Assembly (NCBI GenBank): GCA_947499555.1
Contig: CANMOU010000004.1
Location: forward strand, 1-64,000
Origin: an uncultured Roseovarius sp.
GTDB lineage: Bacteria > Pseudomonadota > Alphaproteobacteria > Rhodobacterales > Rhodobacteraceae
DNA: 64,000 bases
Direction: 5' to 3'
Part shown: piece by piece, positions 18,389-25,398 of the stretch
Layout: each line of letters begins with the position of its first letter
Numbering within the stretch: position 1 is the first letter of the stretch
Program-made: the position numbers and the translations under genes
The notes under the pieces: model-generated
What the model saw: the letters and a program-made list of their open reading frames with translations, nothing else
The model's database searches: none
What the model was told of the DNA's origin: nothing

Positions 18389-18426
18389 AAAAACCCGCGT
18401 TCGAGAGTATCGAGCGCGGGTTTTTT
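18389..18426 (+). terminator. Rho-independent terminator of pckA
   Basis: AAACCCGCG (18391-18399) pairs with CGCGGGTTT (18415-18423), with an inner TCGA/TCGA extension and a run of six Ts. Located 22 bp after the pckA stop. Confidence 0.88.
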
Positions 18427-18454
18427 CACAAGATTCACCCAAAACAGGGCCCAT

Positions 18455-18530
18455 ATGGTTAACAGCCCTTATTTTATTGAAATCCCGACGTCGGTATCGT
18501 GTCGGTATCACGTCGGTATTGCGTCGGTGC
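18455..18530 (+). repeat. Dispersed 76-bp repeat with 11-bp iterons, copy A
   Basis: Begins ATGGTTAACAGCCCTTATTT and ends in four tandem units: GTCGGTATCGT, GTCGGTATCAC, GTCGGTATTGC and a partial GTCGGTGC. A second copy with about 89% identity lies in opposite orientation at 60541-60615. Both copies are intergenic. The rest of the 327-bp gap between pckA and the next gene (to 18695) shows no gene or further structure. Function unknown; it is not an insertion sequence and encodes nothing. Confidence 0.9.
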
Positions 18531-18695
18531 AGGAGCTGGAAAAGGCGGATGTTACCGCTGCGAGCGAAGGGTTTGCCATTTGTTAAGGCTTTCGCCGGAA
18601 AGCTCGGCAAAAAGGCGCAAACACTCTTACCTTCATCGCGCCACCACAGGCTTGAGATGTCGCAGAAGTCGGGGCTGCAATCACCGTAACGCAGA

Positions 18696-19220
18696 TCAGG
18701 CTTCGAGCTGATCCGTGCCACGCAGTTCCTTTAGCCAGAGGTTGACCGCACGCGTGACAGCGGCGGCACCATTGCCCGATGACATGACAGCCGTCATCGG
18801 CAAGATCGTGGTGCGACCGGTGCCCGAGCCATCATCGACCAGAAAGGCGAGCCGCGACAATGTCTGGCGCGGGCGCGCGTTGATACCGTCAGCATTGCTC
18901 AGGCTGGTTTCAGTGCCCGCACGAATGACATCTTCCAGCGGTGTGATGATTTCGTCTCGGCCAAAGATGCGGCGGGAGCGCATTGTCATCGTGCCCGCAT
19001 TGGCATCCATGATGAGCTGCAGGCGTTCGGAGAAAACGCTCATCGCGCCAAGCCCAAGTCCACCGCCGCCAAAGATGAAAATCAGCCCAGCCCAATGTTC
19101 GGTCAAAAGAAACAGACCGAGCCCGACAAAGACCAGAATGAAGAAAAGCAGCATCATAGAGATGAACCATGGGATCTCGCTGGCGATAAGCAAGTCGGGG
19201 GTGTTGTGCGTGACCTTCAT
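18696..19220 (-). CDS. Two-helix membrane protein of unknown function
   Basis: A 174-residue protein with two adjacent predicted transmembrane helices (about residues 17-35 and 38-58, the second Gly-rich GLIFIFGGGGLGLGAM). The remainder is a soluble domain with beta-strand-like alternation (LIMDANAGTMTMRSRRIFGRD) resembling a PH-like or bacterial PH fold, but I do not recognise a family. ATG 19220 is chosen for its GAGG Shine-Dalgarno. It is divergent from the next gene across 161 bp and convergent with pckA. Confidence 0.7.
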   Translation of the reverse strand: MKVTHNTPDLLIASEIPWFISMMLLFFILVFVGLGLFLLTEHWAGLIFIFGGGGLGLGAMSVFSERLQLIMDANAGTMTMRSRRIFGRDEIITPLEDVIRAGTETSLSNADGINARPRQTLSRLAFLVDDGSGTGRTTILPMTAVMSSGNGAAAVTRAVNLWLKELRGTDQLEA

Positions 19221-19381
19221 ATCAGCCTCATAGCGAAAATCAGGTGTACTGGAACCGCAGAACATCTTGTTCAGGTGAGAAATGTCACGCGGTGTGGATT
19301 TGATGCGCCTGTCCGCGGCGGCCCCAGATCGGGTTCCTTTTCGTCATAACCTTGCCTTGAATTTCCGCCACGCCCTTCGCC

Positions 19382-20440
19382 ATGGATTTTCGTGCACCCC
19401 ATATGACCTATGCCCCACTTACCCTTGAGGGCTGGGAAAAGTTCGTTGCCTTCACACTGATCCGCGCGCCGTTTGAGGAAGTACAGCCAGTTGCGGCTGG
19501 CGTGATCCGGCATCGCGAAGGCCCGATGGGAGAAATGACCGGTGAAAGACGCCCGCCGCTGATGGTGCGACAGCAGACGCCGGAGCAGATTTTCAACGGA
19601 ACACTTGTTTTCTCTCCGAAAGAAGCGCCGGGCATCACACTCATCGAACACCCGCTTGATGACGTGGCACCAGAGGACTTTCCGACATCGCTGGCGAAAG
19701 TTCTTCCCGACGCAGATCTTGTCACGATCTGGAGCGACCTGGCCACAGCCACGCGTCAGGAACATGGGTTTAAGGTCACGAGAGGGGAAAACTTAGTTCG
19801 GTATGTGCGATTGACGCGCGGATATGAAAGCAGCCGCTGGAGCTGGGAGGCCTCTGGGGAGGTTCAGGCCTTTGAGGACGCGAAAAGACTTGCAGCCAAA
19901 AAGGTCTGGGATCGCTTGGATCGGCGCCTTTTGTTTGACTACGCCACGGCGTTTGGAATTGACCCCGAAAGATCGCTCTTTGGCCGCCATTTTGCACAAT
20001 CCGTTTTGTATTACCCCCTGCCCTACACCAAGGCCACGGCGTCTGCCGATATGACGACAGATCATGCCGCGGCGGCGGAGATCGCGGACATGTCCGGGGT
20101 TCAGCATGCCTTGCCGAAGACTGAGGATGCAGAGTTTGCCAGCAATGCCGAGATTATGAGCACGCTTGTATATTGGGATCGGGAACTATCGGTCCTTCAA
20201 CGTAAGGCGTGGGAGTCGTCGCAACGCGCCAAGACACCCGCCGGGCGCGAGCGCGCGCAGTGGCGTGTGATCGAGGGTCTTCAAAGATGGAAATCCGGCA
20301 TGGAGGCCATCGGGATGACAAGCGGGTTCAGGTTCAGAACCATCAATTTTGAATCAACGATGAAGGACCTTGGACAGACAACCGAAGCCTACAGAACGTA
20401 TCGGGCCTTGTTTCCGCGCATCTGGGAATTCTGGCGGTAA
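19382..20440 (+). CDS. Hypothetical protein
   Basis: A 352-residue, soluble, Trp-rich protein without signal peptide or membrane segment. I recognise no domain or catalytic motif. The composition (many Arg, Glu and Trp residues) and codon usage look like a real gene of this genome, and no competing frame exists. The start is uncertain: ATG 19382 and ATG 19403 both lack a good Shine-Dalgarno. It lies between a membrane protein of unknown function and the glycine riboswitch, so context does not help. Confidence 0.7.
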   Translation: MDFRAPHMTYAPLTLEGWEKFVAFTLIRAPFEEVQPVAAGVIRHREGPMGEMTGERRPPLMVRQQTPEQIFNGTLVFSPKEAPGITLIEHPLDDVAPEDFPTSLAKVLPDADLVTIWSDLATATRQEHGFKVTRGENLVRYVRLTRGYESSRWSWEASGEVQAFEDAKRLAAKKVWDRLDRRLLFDYATAFGIDPERSLFGRHFAQSVLYYPLPYTKATASADMTTDHAAAAEIADMSGVQHALPKTEDAEFASNAEIMSTLVYWDRELSVLQRKAWESSQRAKTPAGRERAQWRVIEGLQRWKSGMEAIGMTSGFRFRTINFESTMKDLGQTTEAYRTYRALFPRIWEFWR

Positions 20441-20515
20441 CTGTGCGGCGCGCCGGTCGGCTGGTTCTTCTGTGCCACACCGATGGGGGGCAGCAGGTGG
20501 CCCCAAATAAATCTG

Positions 20516-20544
20516 TTGCGAGAATCACAAATCGATCCTAGATG
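20516..20544 (+). promoter_or_regulatory. Promoter for the riboswitch transcript
   Basis: TTGCGA (20516-20521) and TAGATG (20539-20544) are separated by 17 bp and end 12 bp before the first riboswitch aptamer, exactly where a leader promoter is expected. Confidence 0.5.
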
Positions 20545-20555
20545 CGCCTTAGAAG

Positions 20556-20735
20556 ATGGCTATGCCGGGAGAAGGCGGAGAGATCCGCCGCCGAAGGAGC
20601 AACCGCCCCGGAAACTCTCAGGTCCAAGGACCGGTATGGCTATAACACTCCGGAAAGCGGCCCGTATGGGTCCACCGTAGGAGAAAGCCCGGACGTTGGG
20701 TGAAACTCTCAGGTTCCAAGCACGGAGGGGGCATG
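20556..20735 (+). promoter_or_regulatory. Tandem glycine riboswitch
   Basis: Two successive aptamers precede the dadA-like gene. Each has the conserved core seen in glycine (gcvT) riboswitches: GCCGAAGGAGCAA then AAACTCTCAGG (20612-20622) in the first, and GTAGGAGAAAGCCC then AAACTCTCAGG (20703-20713) in the second. The first aptamer spans roughly 20556-20658 and the second 20660-20735. After the second aptamer the GCGGC-CGAT-GCCGC hairpin (20735-20748) lies just before the ribosome binding site and may be the expression platform. Glycine binding usually turns such genes on. Confidence 0.93.
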
Positions 20736-20768
20736 CGGCCGATGCCGCGCGTGCTACGGAGATGAGAT

Positions 20769-22022
20769 ATGTCTAAAGTTGCCGTTATCGGTGCCGGTGT
20801 GACCGGACTTACCACTGCGTATGAACTTCTGGATCAGGGGTTTGAGGTCACTGTGTTTGACCGCAACCGCTATGCCGCGATGGAAACCAGCTTTGCCAAT
20901 GGCGGGCAGCTGTCGGCGTCGAATGCCGAGGTCTGGACCCAATGGGGCACTGTTCTTAAAGGCCTGAAATGGATGCTGCAGGCCGATGCGCCGCTTTTGG
21001 TGAACCCGGCGCCCACTTTCCACAAGATGCGCTGGATGGCTGAGTTTCTGTCAAACATCCCGAACTACAAGGCCAACACGGTTGAAACCGTCCGCCTGGC
21101 CATTGCCGCGCGCGCCGTGCTCTTCGAGATGGCCGAACGTGAAGGCATTGATTTCGATCTGGAGCGTCGCGGGATCCTGCATTTCTACAGCAAACAGAAA
21201 GACCTTAACCATGCCAGAAAGGTCAATGAGCTTCTGAAAGAAGGCGGGCTTGACCGGCGTGAGGTGTCCACTGATGAAGTGCAGGAGATCGAACCGGCAC
21301 TGAAGGGCGATATCATCGGTGGTTTCCTGACCGAGTCCGACAGCTCTGGCGATATCCACAAGTTCACCATGGGTTTGGCGCAGGCCTGCACCCGGCGCGG
21401 GGCGACCTTGCGGTTTGGCACCAAGGTTGAGCGGCTGGATACGATCGGTGGCAAGGTGCAGGTCACCGAAGGTGGCGTTGCGGAAATCTTTGACGCGGTT
21501 GTTGTGAGTGCAGGCATTCAAAGCCGCGATTTTGCTGCGCAACTGGGGGACCGGGTCAATATCTATCCGGTGAAGGGCTATTCGATCACCGTCAATCTGG
21601 ATGACGCCGAAAGCCAGGCGGCGGCACCGTGGATCAGCTTGCTGGATGACCGGGCGAAGATCGTTGCGAGCCGCTTTGGCCCGACCCGTTTGCGTATTGC
21701 AGGCACAGCAGAATTCAATGGCGCCAATTGCGACATCCGGGCTGACCGTATTCGTCCGCTGACCGAGTGGTGCGAAGAACATTTCCCTGACATCTCAACC
21801 GAGAATGTCGTGCCTTGGGCCGGTCTGCGGCCAATGATGCCCTCGATGCTGCCACGGGTGGGCCGGGGGCGTGCCGAAGGCGTGTTCTACAACACCGGAC
21901 ACGGGCATCTGGGCTGGACCCTGTCAGCGGCCACTGCCCGGATCGTGGCAGGGCAGATTGCGGAGACACTCGGCGGGCCAATACCCCACTTGCAAGGCAT
22001 GGCCGAAAAAGCGGCTGCTTAA
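20769..22022 (+). CDS. dadA: D-amino acid dehydrogenase (DadA-type FAD oxidoreductase)
   Basis: A 417-residue FAD-dependent amine/amino acid oxidoreductase of the DAO superfamily. The dinucleotide fold begins with VAVIGAGVTGLTTAYEL (GxGxxG at residues 8-13), and the C-terminal FAD segment is GLRPMMPSMLPRVGRG followed by NTGHGHLGWTLS. DadA oxidises D-amino acids to 2-oxo acids, passing electrons to the quinone pool. GGAG sits 7 bp before the ATG. Because the gene is controlled by a glycine riboswitch, glycine or a glycine-related D-amino acid may be the true substrate (inference). Monocistronic: a hairpin follows the stop. Confidence 0.88.
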   Translation: MSKVAVIGAGVTGLTTAYELLDQGFEVTVFDRNRYAAMETSFANGGQLSASNAEVWTQWGTVLKGLKWMLQADAPLLVNPAPTFHKMRWMAEFLSNIPNYKANTVETVRLAIAARAVLFEMAEREGIDFDLERRGILHFYSKQKDLNHARKVNELLKEGGLDRREVSTDEVQEIEPALKGDIIGGFLTESDSSGDIHKFTMGLAQACTRRGATLRFGTKVERLDTIGGKVQVTEGGVAEIFDAVVVSAGIQSRDFAAQLGDRVNIYPVKGYSITVNLDDAESQAAAPWISLLDDRAKIVASRFGPTRLRIAGTAEFNGANCDIRADRIRPLTEWCEEHFPDISTENVVPWAGLRPMMPSMLPRVGRGRAEGVFYNTGHGHLGWTLSAATARIVAGQIAETLGGPIPHLQGMAEKAAA

Positions 22023-22034
22023 GAGTTACAGACC

Positions 22035-22072
22035 GACATGCACGTGATCGAGAGGTCAGGTGCATGTCATTT
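22035..22072 (+). terminator. Probable terminator after dadA
   Basis: GACATGCAC (22035-22043) and GTGCATGTC (22060-22068) form a perfect 9-bp stem with a 16-base loop, followed by ATTTTG. It lies between convergent genes and may serve both. Confidence 0.5.
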
Positions 22073-22082
22073 TGCTGCAGGA

Positions 22083-22529
22083 TTAGCCCGGCAGGCTGCC
22101 ATCCAGAACATAGCGGAGTATCTCGACGACCTGCCCCGGCTCGCGCGTCACCGCCAAGGCGGCGGCATCCACTTCTTTCAAGGCATGGTCATGCTCGGGC
22201 GGCTGCAGGATGATAAGCGATTTGCCCAAAGCGCTGGCGTAACCTGCGTCAAAGGCGGCGTTCCATTGCTTGTATTTGTCGCCAAAGCGCACGACCACCA
22301 CATCGGCATCCGCGATACCCTTGCGGGTGCGGATGGCATTGACCATGGCACCCTTGTGATCATGCCAATACTTGTTGTCTTCCGCGCCAAGGATTTCGAC
22401 GCCACAATCATCCGACGCGGCATGGTCGGTGACGGGAGAATTGAACGTCACATCCAGGCCCTTCGCGCCTGCGATGATCTGCTCGCGCCAGTCAGTGTGA
22501 ATTTCGCCGGATAAGTAAACGTTCAGCAT
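22083..22529 (-). CDS. YtoQ-family protein
   Basis: A 148-residue soluble protein beginning MLNVYLSGEIHTDWREQI, a hallmark of the YtoQ family, with FNSPVTDHAASDDCG and VVVVRFGDKYKQWNAAFDAG further on. The fold resembles the nucleoside 2-deoxyribosyltransferase superfamily (YLSG start, late FD(A)GYASALGK), but the family activity is not established. AGGAGA precedes the start. It is convergent with dadA and 59 bp from the methyltransferase gene in the same direction. Confidence 0.85.
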   Translation of the reverse strand: MLNVYLSGEIHTDWREQIIAGAKGLDVTFNSPVTDHAASDDCGVEILGAEDNKYWHDHKGAMVNAIRTRKGIADADVVVVRFGDKYKQWNAAFDAGYASALGKSLIILQPPEHDHALKEVDAAALAVTREPGQVVEILRYVLDGSLPG

Positions 22530-22588
22530 GGGCTGGTCTCCTGTTTCGTCTTTGCGCTTAACCTGCAGCCAGCGCCGCGAAAGGCAAG

Positions 22589-23218
22589 TCAGATCGGATG
22601 CGCCACGACAAAATGATTGGGCGGACGCACAGGATAGTTGCCGGTTTCGACAATGCGAAAGCCTGCGGTGCTGATTTCATCATCCATGTCTTCGCGGCTG
22701 AGAAACCGCACGAAGGGCGCTTTGCCCAGCCATTGCATGATCGGAATGGCGCGTTTCAGGAGTGAAAACTTGAACCCCAGCTCGCGCTCTCCGATGCAGG
22801 GTGTCTTTGAGATAAAGACACCGCCGGGTTTCAAGAGCCGGGTCACGCGCGCATAGACCTGTGGCGGATGATCAACCAGATGCAGAAGGTTGAGCGCGAT
22901 CACGGCGTCAAAACTTTGTTCTTCCAAGCTGTCGTCAAATACATCGGCCACGCGAAACTCGACCTTTTGCGGCACGTCCCGGAGATGGGCCTGTGCAATC
23001 ATGCCCTCGGAAAAGTCGGTCGCCACATAGTGTGCGACGCTTGCCGCCAGACGTTCCGCGGTGCCGCCTGTGCCGCAGCCGATTTCAAGAACGCGCGCGT
23101 TCTCAGGCAGATGGGTGCGGATCCGGTCCAGCGTCTGAGTGTAAGCTCCCATGTCGGATATGGGACGAGCGGCGTATTTCGCTGCCAGTTTTGTCCAGAA
23201 ATTTGGATTGGGTTCCAT
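22589..23218 (-). CDS. Class I SAM-dependent methyltransferase
   Basis: A 209-residue Rossmann-fold methyltransferase. Motif I is VLEIGCGTGGTAERL (from about residue 43), motif II has VATDFSEGMI, and motif IV/post-IV is FDAVIALNLLHLVDHP, then LLKPGGVFISKTP. This is the UbiE/Methyltransf_11 type; the substrate is not predictable. ATG 23218 with AAGGAGA 6 bp upstream is preferred to an in-frame start 24 bp earlier. It is divergent from the LysR gene over 73 bp, so LysR may regulate it. Confidence 0.9.
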   Translation of the reverse strand: MEPNPNFWTKLAAKYAARPISDMGAYTQTLDRIRTHLPENARVLEIGCGTGGTAERLAASVAHYVATDFSEGMIAQAHLRDVPQKVEFRVADVFDDSLEEQSFDAVIALNLLHLVDHPPQVYARVTRLLKPGGVFISKTPCIGERELGFKFSLLKRAIPIMQWLGKAPFVRFLSREDMDDEISTAGFRIVETGNYPVRPPNHFVVAHPI

Positions 23219-23291
23219 TGCGTCTCTCCTTTGCGTCGGCATATAAATCCGTATGAAAAGAAGCTGAATTCACCAAATTTGCAGGTAAAGT

Positions 23292-24191
23292 ATGCAAAAT
23301 CGCATGGATACGCCTTTTGATTGGTCCCGGATGCACGCGTTTCTGGCCACGGCGGAAACCGGATCGCTTTCTGCAGCGGCGCGACAGCTTGGGCTGACCC
23401 AACCAACCGTGGGCCGACAGGTCAGCGCGCTGGAGGAAGAACTTGGGTTGGCCTTGTTCGAGCGCAGCGGGCGGGCGTTGCGATTGACGGATGCGGGTCA
23501 GGATCTTCTGTCGGACGCAAAGATTATGGGTGAGGCGGCAAATCGCATTGCCCTGATCGCGCAGGGGCGCGCACAATCGCTTGAGGGTGTGGTGCGTGTG
23601 ACCGCATCGGACATGAGCAGCACATACGTTCTGCCCGATGTGCTGTTGCGCCTGCGCAGCATGGCGCCACGCCTGCGGGTGGATGTGATCGCGGCCAATG
23701 ACATACGCGATATTCTGGCGCGGGAGGCGGATATCGCGGTCCGGCATGTGCGGCCAACCGAGCCCGATCTGATTGCCCGGCTGGTGGCCGATGCGCCCGC
23801 GCATCTTTACGCCAGCAAGGATTACCTTAGCGCGCGAGGCAAGCCCGAAACGCCACAAGAGTTGGCCAGCCATGATTTTGTCGGCATGGGCGATGATGAC
23901 CGCCTGATCGCGGCGTTCGAGCAATGGGACATTCGCGTGAATGCGGCCCAGTTCACCACAAGTTCGGCCAATGGCAGCACCGCCTGGGCGCTGGCGCGCA
24001 AGGGGTTTGGCATTGTGCCGATGTCAGATGACATCGCGCGTGGCTTTCCCGACATGGTGCGCCTGCTGGGTGGGGTGACAGATATCACCTTCCCTGTCTG
24101 GCTTGTCACCCATCGCGATTTGCACACCAGCCGGCGGATCCGGCTGGTGTTTGATCTTCTGGCCGACATGCTTCAGGACCGCATGACCTAG
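23292..24191 (+). CDS. LysR-family transcriptional regulator
   Basis: A 299-residue LysR-type regulator. The N-terminal winged helix-turn-helix covers about residues 9-66 (FLATAETGSLSAAARQLGLT, then PTVGRQVSALEEELGLALFE), and the rest is the periplasmic-binding-like effector domain. LysR proteins usually act on a divergently transcribed neighbour, here the methyltransferase gene 73 bp away, possibly with ytoQ. It is convergent with the unknown gene at 24198, with only 6 bp between stops. The inducer is unknown. Confidence 0.93.
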   Translation: MQNRMDTPFDWSRMHAFLATAETGSLSAAARQLGLTQPTVGRQVSALEEELGLALFERSGRALRLTDAGQDLLSDAKIMGEAANRIALIAQGRAQSLEGVVRVTASDMSSTYVLPDVLLRLRSMAPRLRVDVIAANDIRDILAREADIAVRHVRPTEPDLIARLVADAPAHLYASKDYLSARGKPETPQELASHDFVGMGDDDRLIAAFEQWDIRVNAAQFTTSSANGSTAWALARKGFGIVPMSDDIARGFPDMVRLLGGVTDITFPVWLVTHRDLHTSRRIRLVFDLLADMLQDRMT

Positions 24192-24197
24192 TCCGCG

Positions 24198-25187
24198 CTA
24201 GACCCGGCGCGCATCCGGACCGAACTCGATCTGCCAAAAAAGCGGGGCGTCTTTCGGCAGTGTCTTGGTCAGCTTCTTCGGCAGGCTGCGCAGGAAGCTT
24301 GGGCGCTGCCGCGTTGGCCGAAAGCAAAAGCTTTTGGGCAAGCTGGAGTAAAGCGACCGCGGCGGGGACACGCCATGAATGCGCTTTAATATCTTGCCCG
24401 GTGCAGGTTGGTGCATCCAGACCCGTTCCATGCCAAGCCCGTCACGCAAGAGCATAAGCGCCGACAAGAGCATCGCCTGGCTCCAGATCTTGCCGTAGCG
24501 GTCAAGCAAACCGGCCTCGTAACGTTCCATCTTGGCAAGCGCACGGCTTCGTGGGGCACTGCTGCGCAGTGCCACGACCTCTTCTTTGGCGTTGCGCAAC
24601 CAGTCGGTCTGCACCTCTTCGATCAGCGCCTCGCGCGCGGTCAGGTCAATATCCAACCGGGCCCAGGCGAGCGTAGGCCGGCCTGTGGTGCGAATGGGAT
24701 GTCCGTTCCACTCGAAATCCTTGCGCGCGCCGTTGCTCAGGTATTGACCCATCAGGGCTGCGTGGTCGCTCGGGAAGCCAAGTTGAACCACCAGATTGGC
24801 ATGCTGGCGCGTCGTCTGGTCATACCAGCGCCGCTCCGCGCCCCAGATATCGAAGCTGAGGCAGAAATCATGCCAGGGCAAGGCAAAGACCGCCTCGACC
24901 CCGGCGGTGGCGGCGGGATTGAGGCAGTCCTGCGCCATCGCCTGATCGGCATAGGCCACGGCGCGCACATCATCACGGTTCAACACACCGCCACAGCGTG
25001 CCACAAGGGCACGCAGGGCCGGGCGCTCAAGCAGTTTTCCCGAGGCCGATTTGCGCAGATCACCGATCCGCGCCGAGCCGGGCATGCAGGCCGCCAGAAC
25101 CCACGCGCTTTCGCGGTCGGCAAAATAGGGAAACAGCATTTCCTTGGGCAGAATCTGCCCAATCTCTTTTACGTCTTGAGGGGTCAT
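24198..25187 (-). CDS. Unknown protein with EIQSDW-like segment
   Basis: A 329-residue soluble protein without signal peptide. I do not recognise it as a named family. Around residue 195 the sequence ALIEEVQTDWLRNA, followed about 50 residues later by YGKIWSQAMLLSALMLLRDG and MERVWMHQP, resembles the EIQSDW ... W(x)A(x)LRxAxExGxDxVAW arrangement of large polyvalent proteins of phages and plasmids. The C-terminal 70 residues are basic and proline-rich (SLPKSFCFRPTRQRPSF). Start 25187 follows GGAGAT. The similarity is by eye and needs profile search; function unknown. Confidence 0.65.
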   Translation of the reverse strand: MTPQDVKEIGQILPKEMLFPYFADRESAWVLAACMPGSARIGDLRKSASGKLLERPALRALVARCGGVLNRDDVRAVAYADQAMAQDCLNPAATAGVEAVFALPWHDFCLSFDIWGAERRWYDQTTRQHANLVVQLGFPSDHAALMGQYLSNGARKDFEWNGHPIRTTGRPTLAWARLDIDLTAREALIEEVQTDWLRNAKEEVVALRSSAPRSRALAKMERYEAGLLDRYGKIWSQAMLLSALMLLRDGLGMERVWMHQPAPGKILKRIHGVSPPRSLYSSLPKSFCFRPTRQRPSFLRSLPKKLTKTLPKDAPLFWQIEFGPDARRV

Positions 25188-25333
25188 GGACCATCTCCGC
25201 AAGCGTCAAAACCGCGCCTGCGACGAGATCCGCAGGCAACTTACATCCGTCCTCCGACGGGTCCGATGGGGGTATTCTGAACAAGCATTGGGCTGTCCTT
25301 ATCCGGGCTCAGTTGCGAAGGGCCTGACATAGA

Positions 25334-25364
25334 AAAGGGCCTGAGTCGCCTCAAGCCCCTTTGA
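25334..25364 (-). terminator. Probable terminator of pheT
   Basis: On the minus strand AAAGGGGCTTGAGG pairs with CTCAGGCCCTTT across a 3-4 base loop, with one bulge, followed by TTTTCT. It lies 35 bp after the pheT stop. Confidence 0.65.
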
Positions 25365-25398
25365 TTTTGCCAACTCCGCCTGTGACGGAATAGCCACG

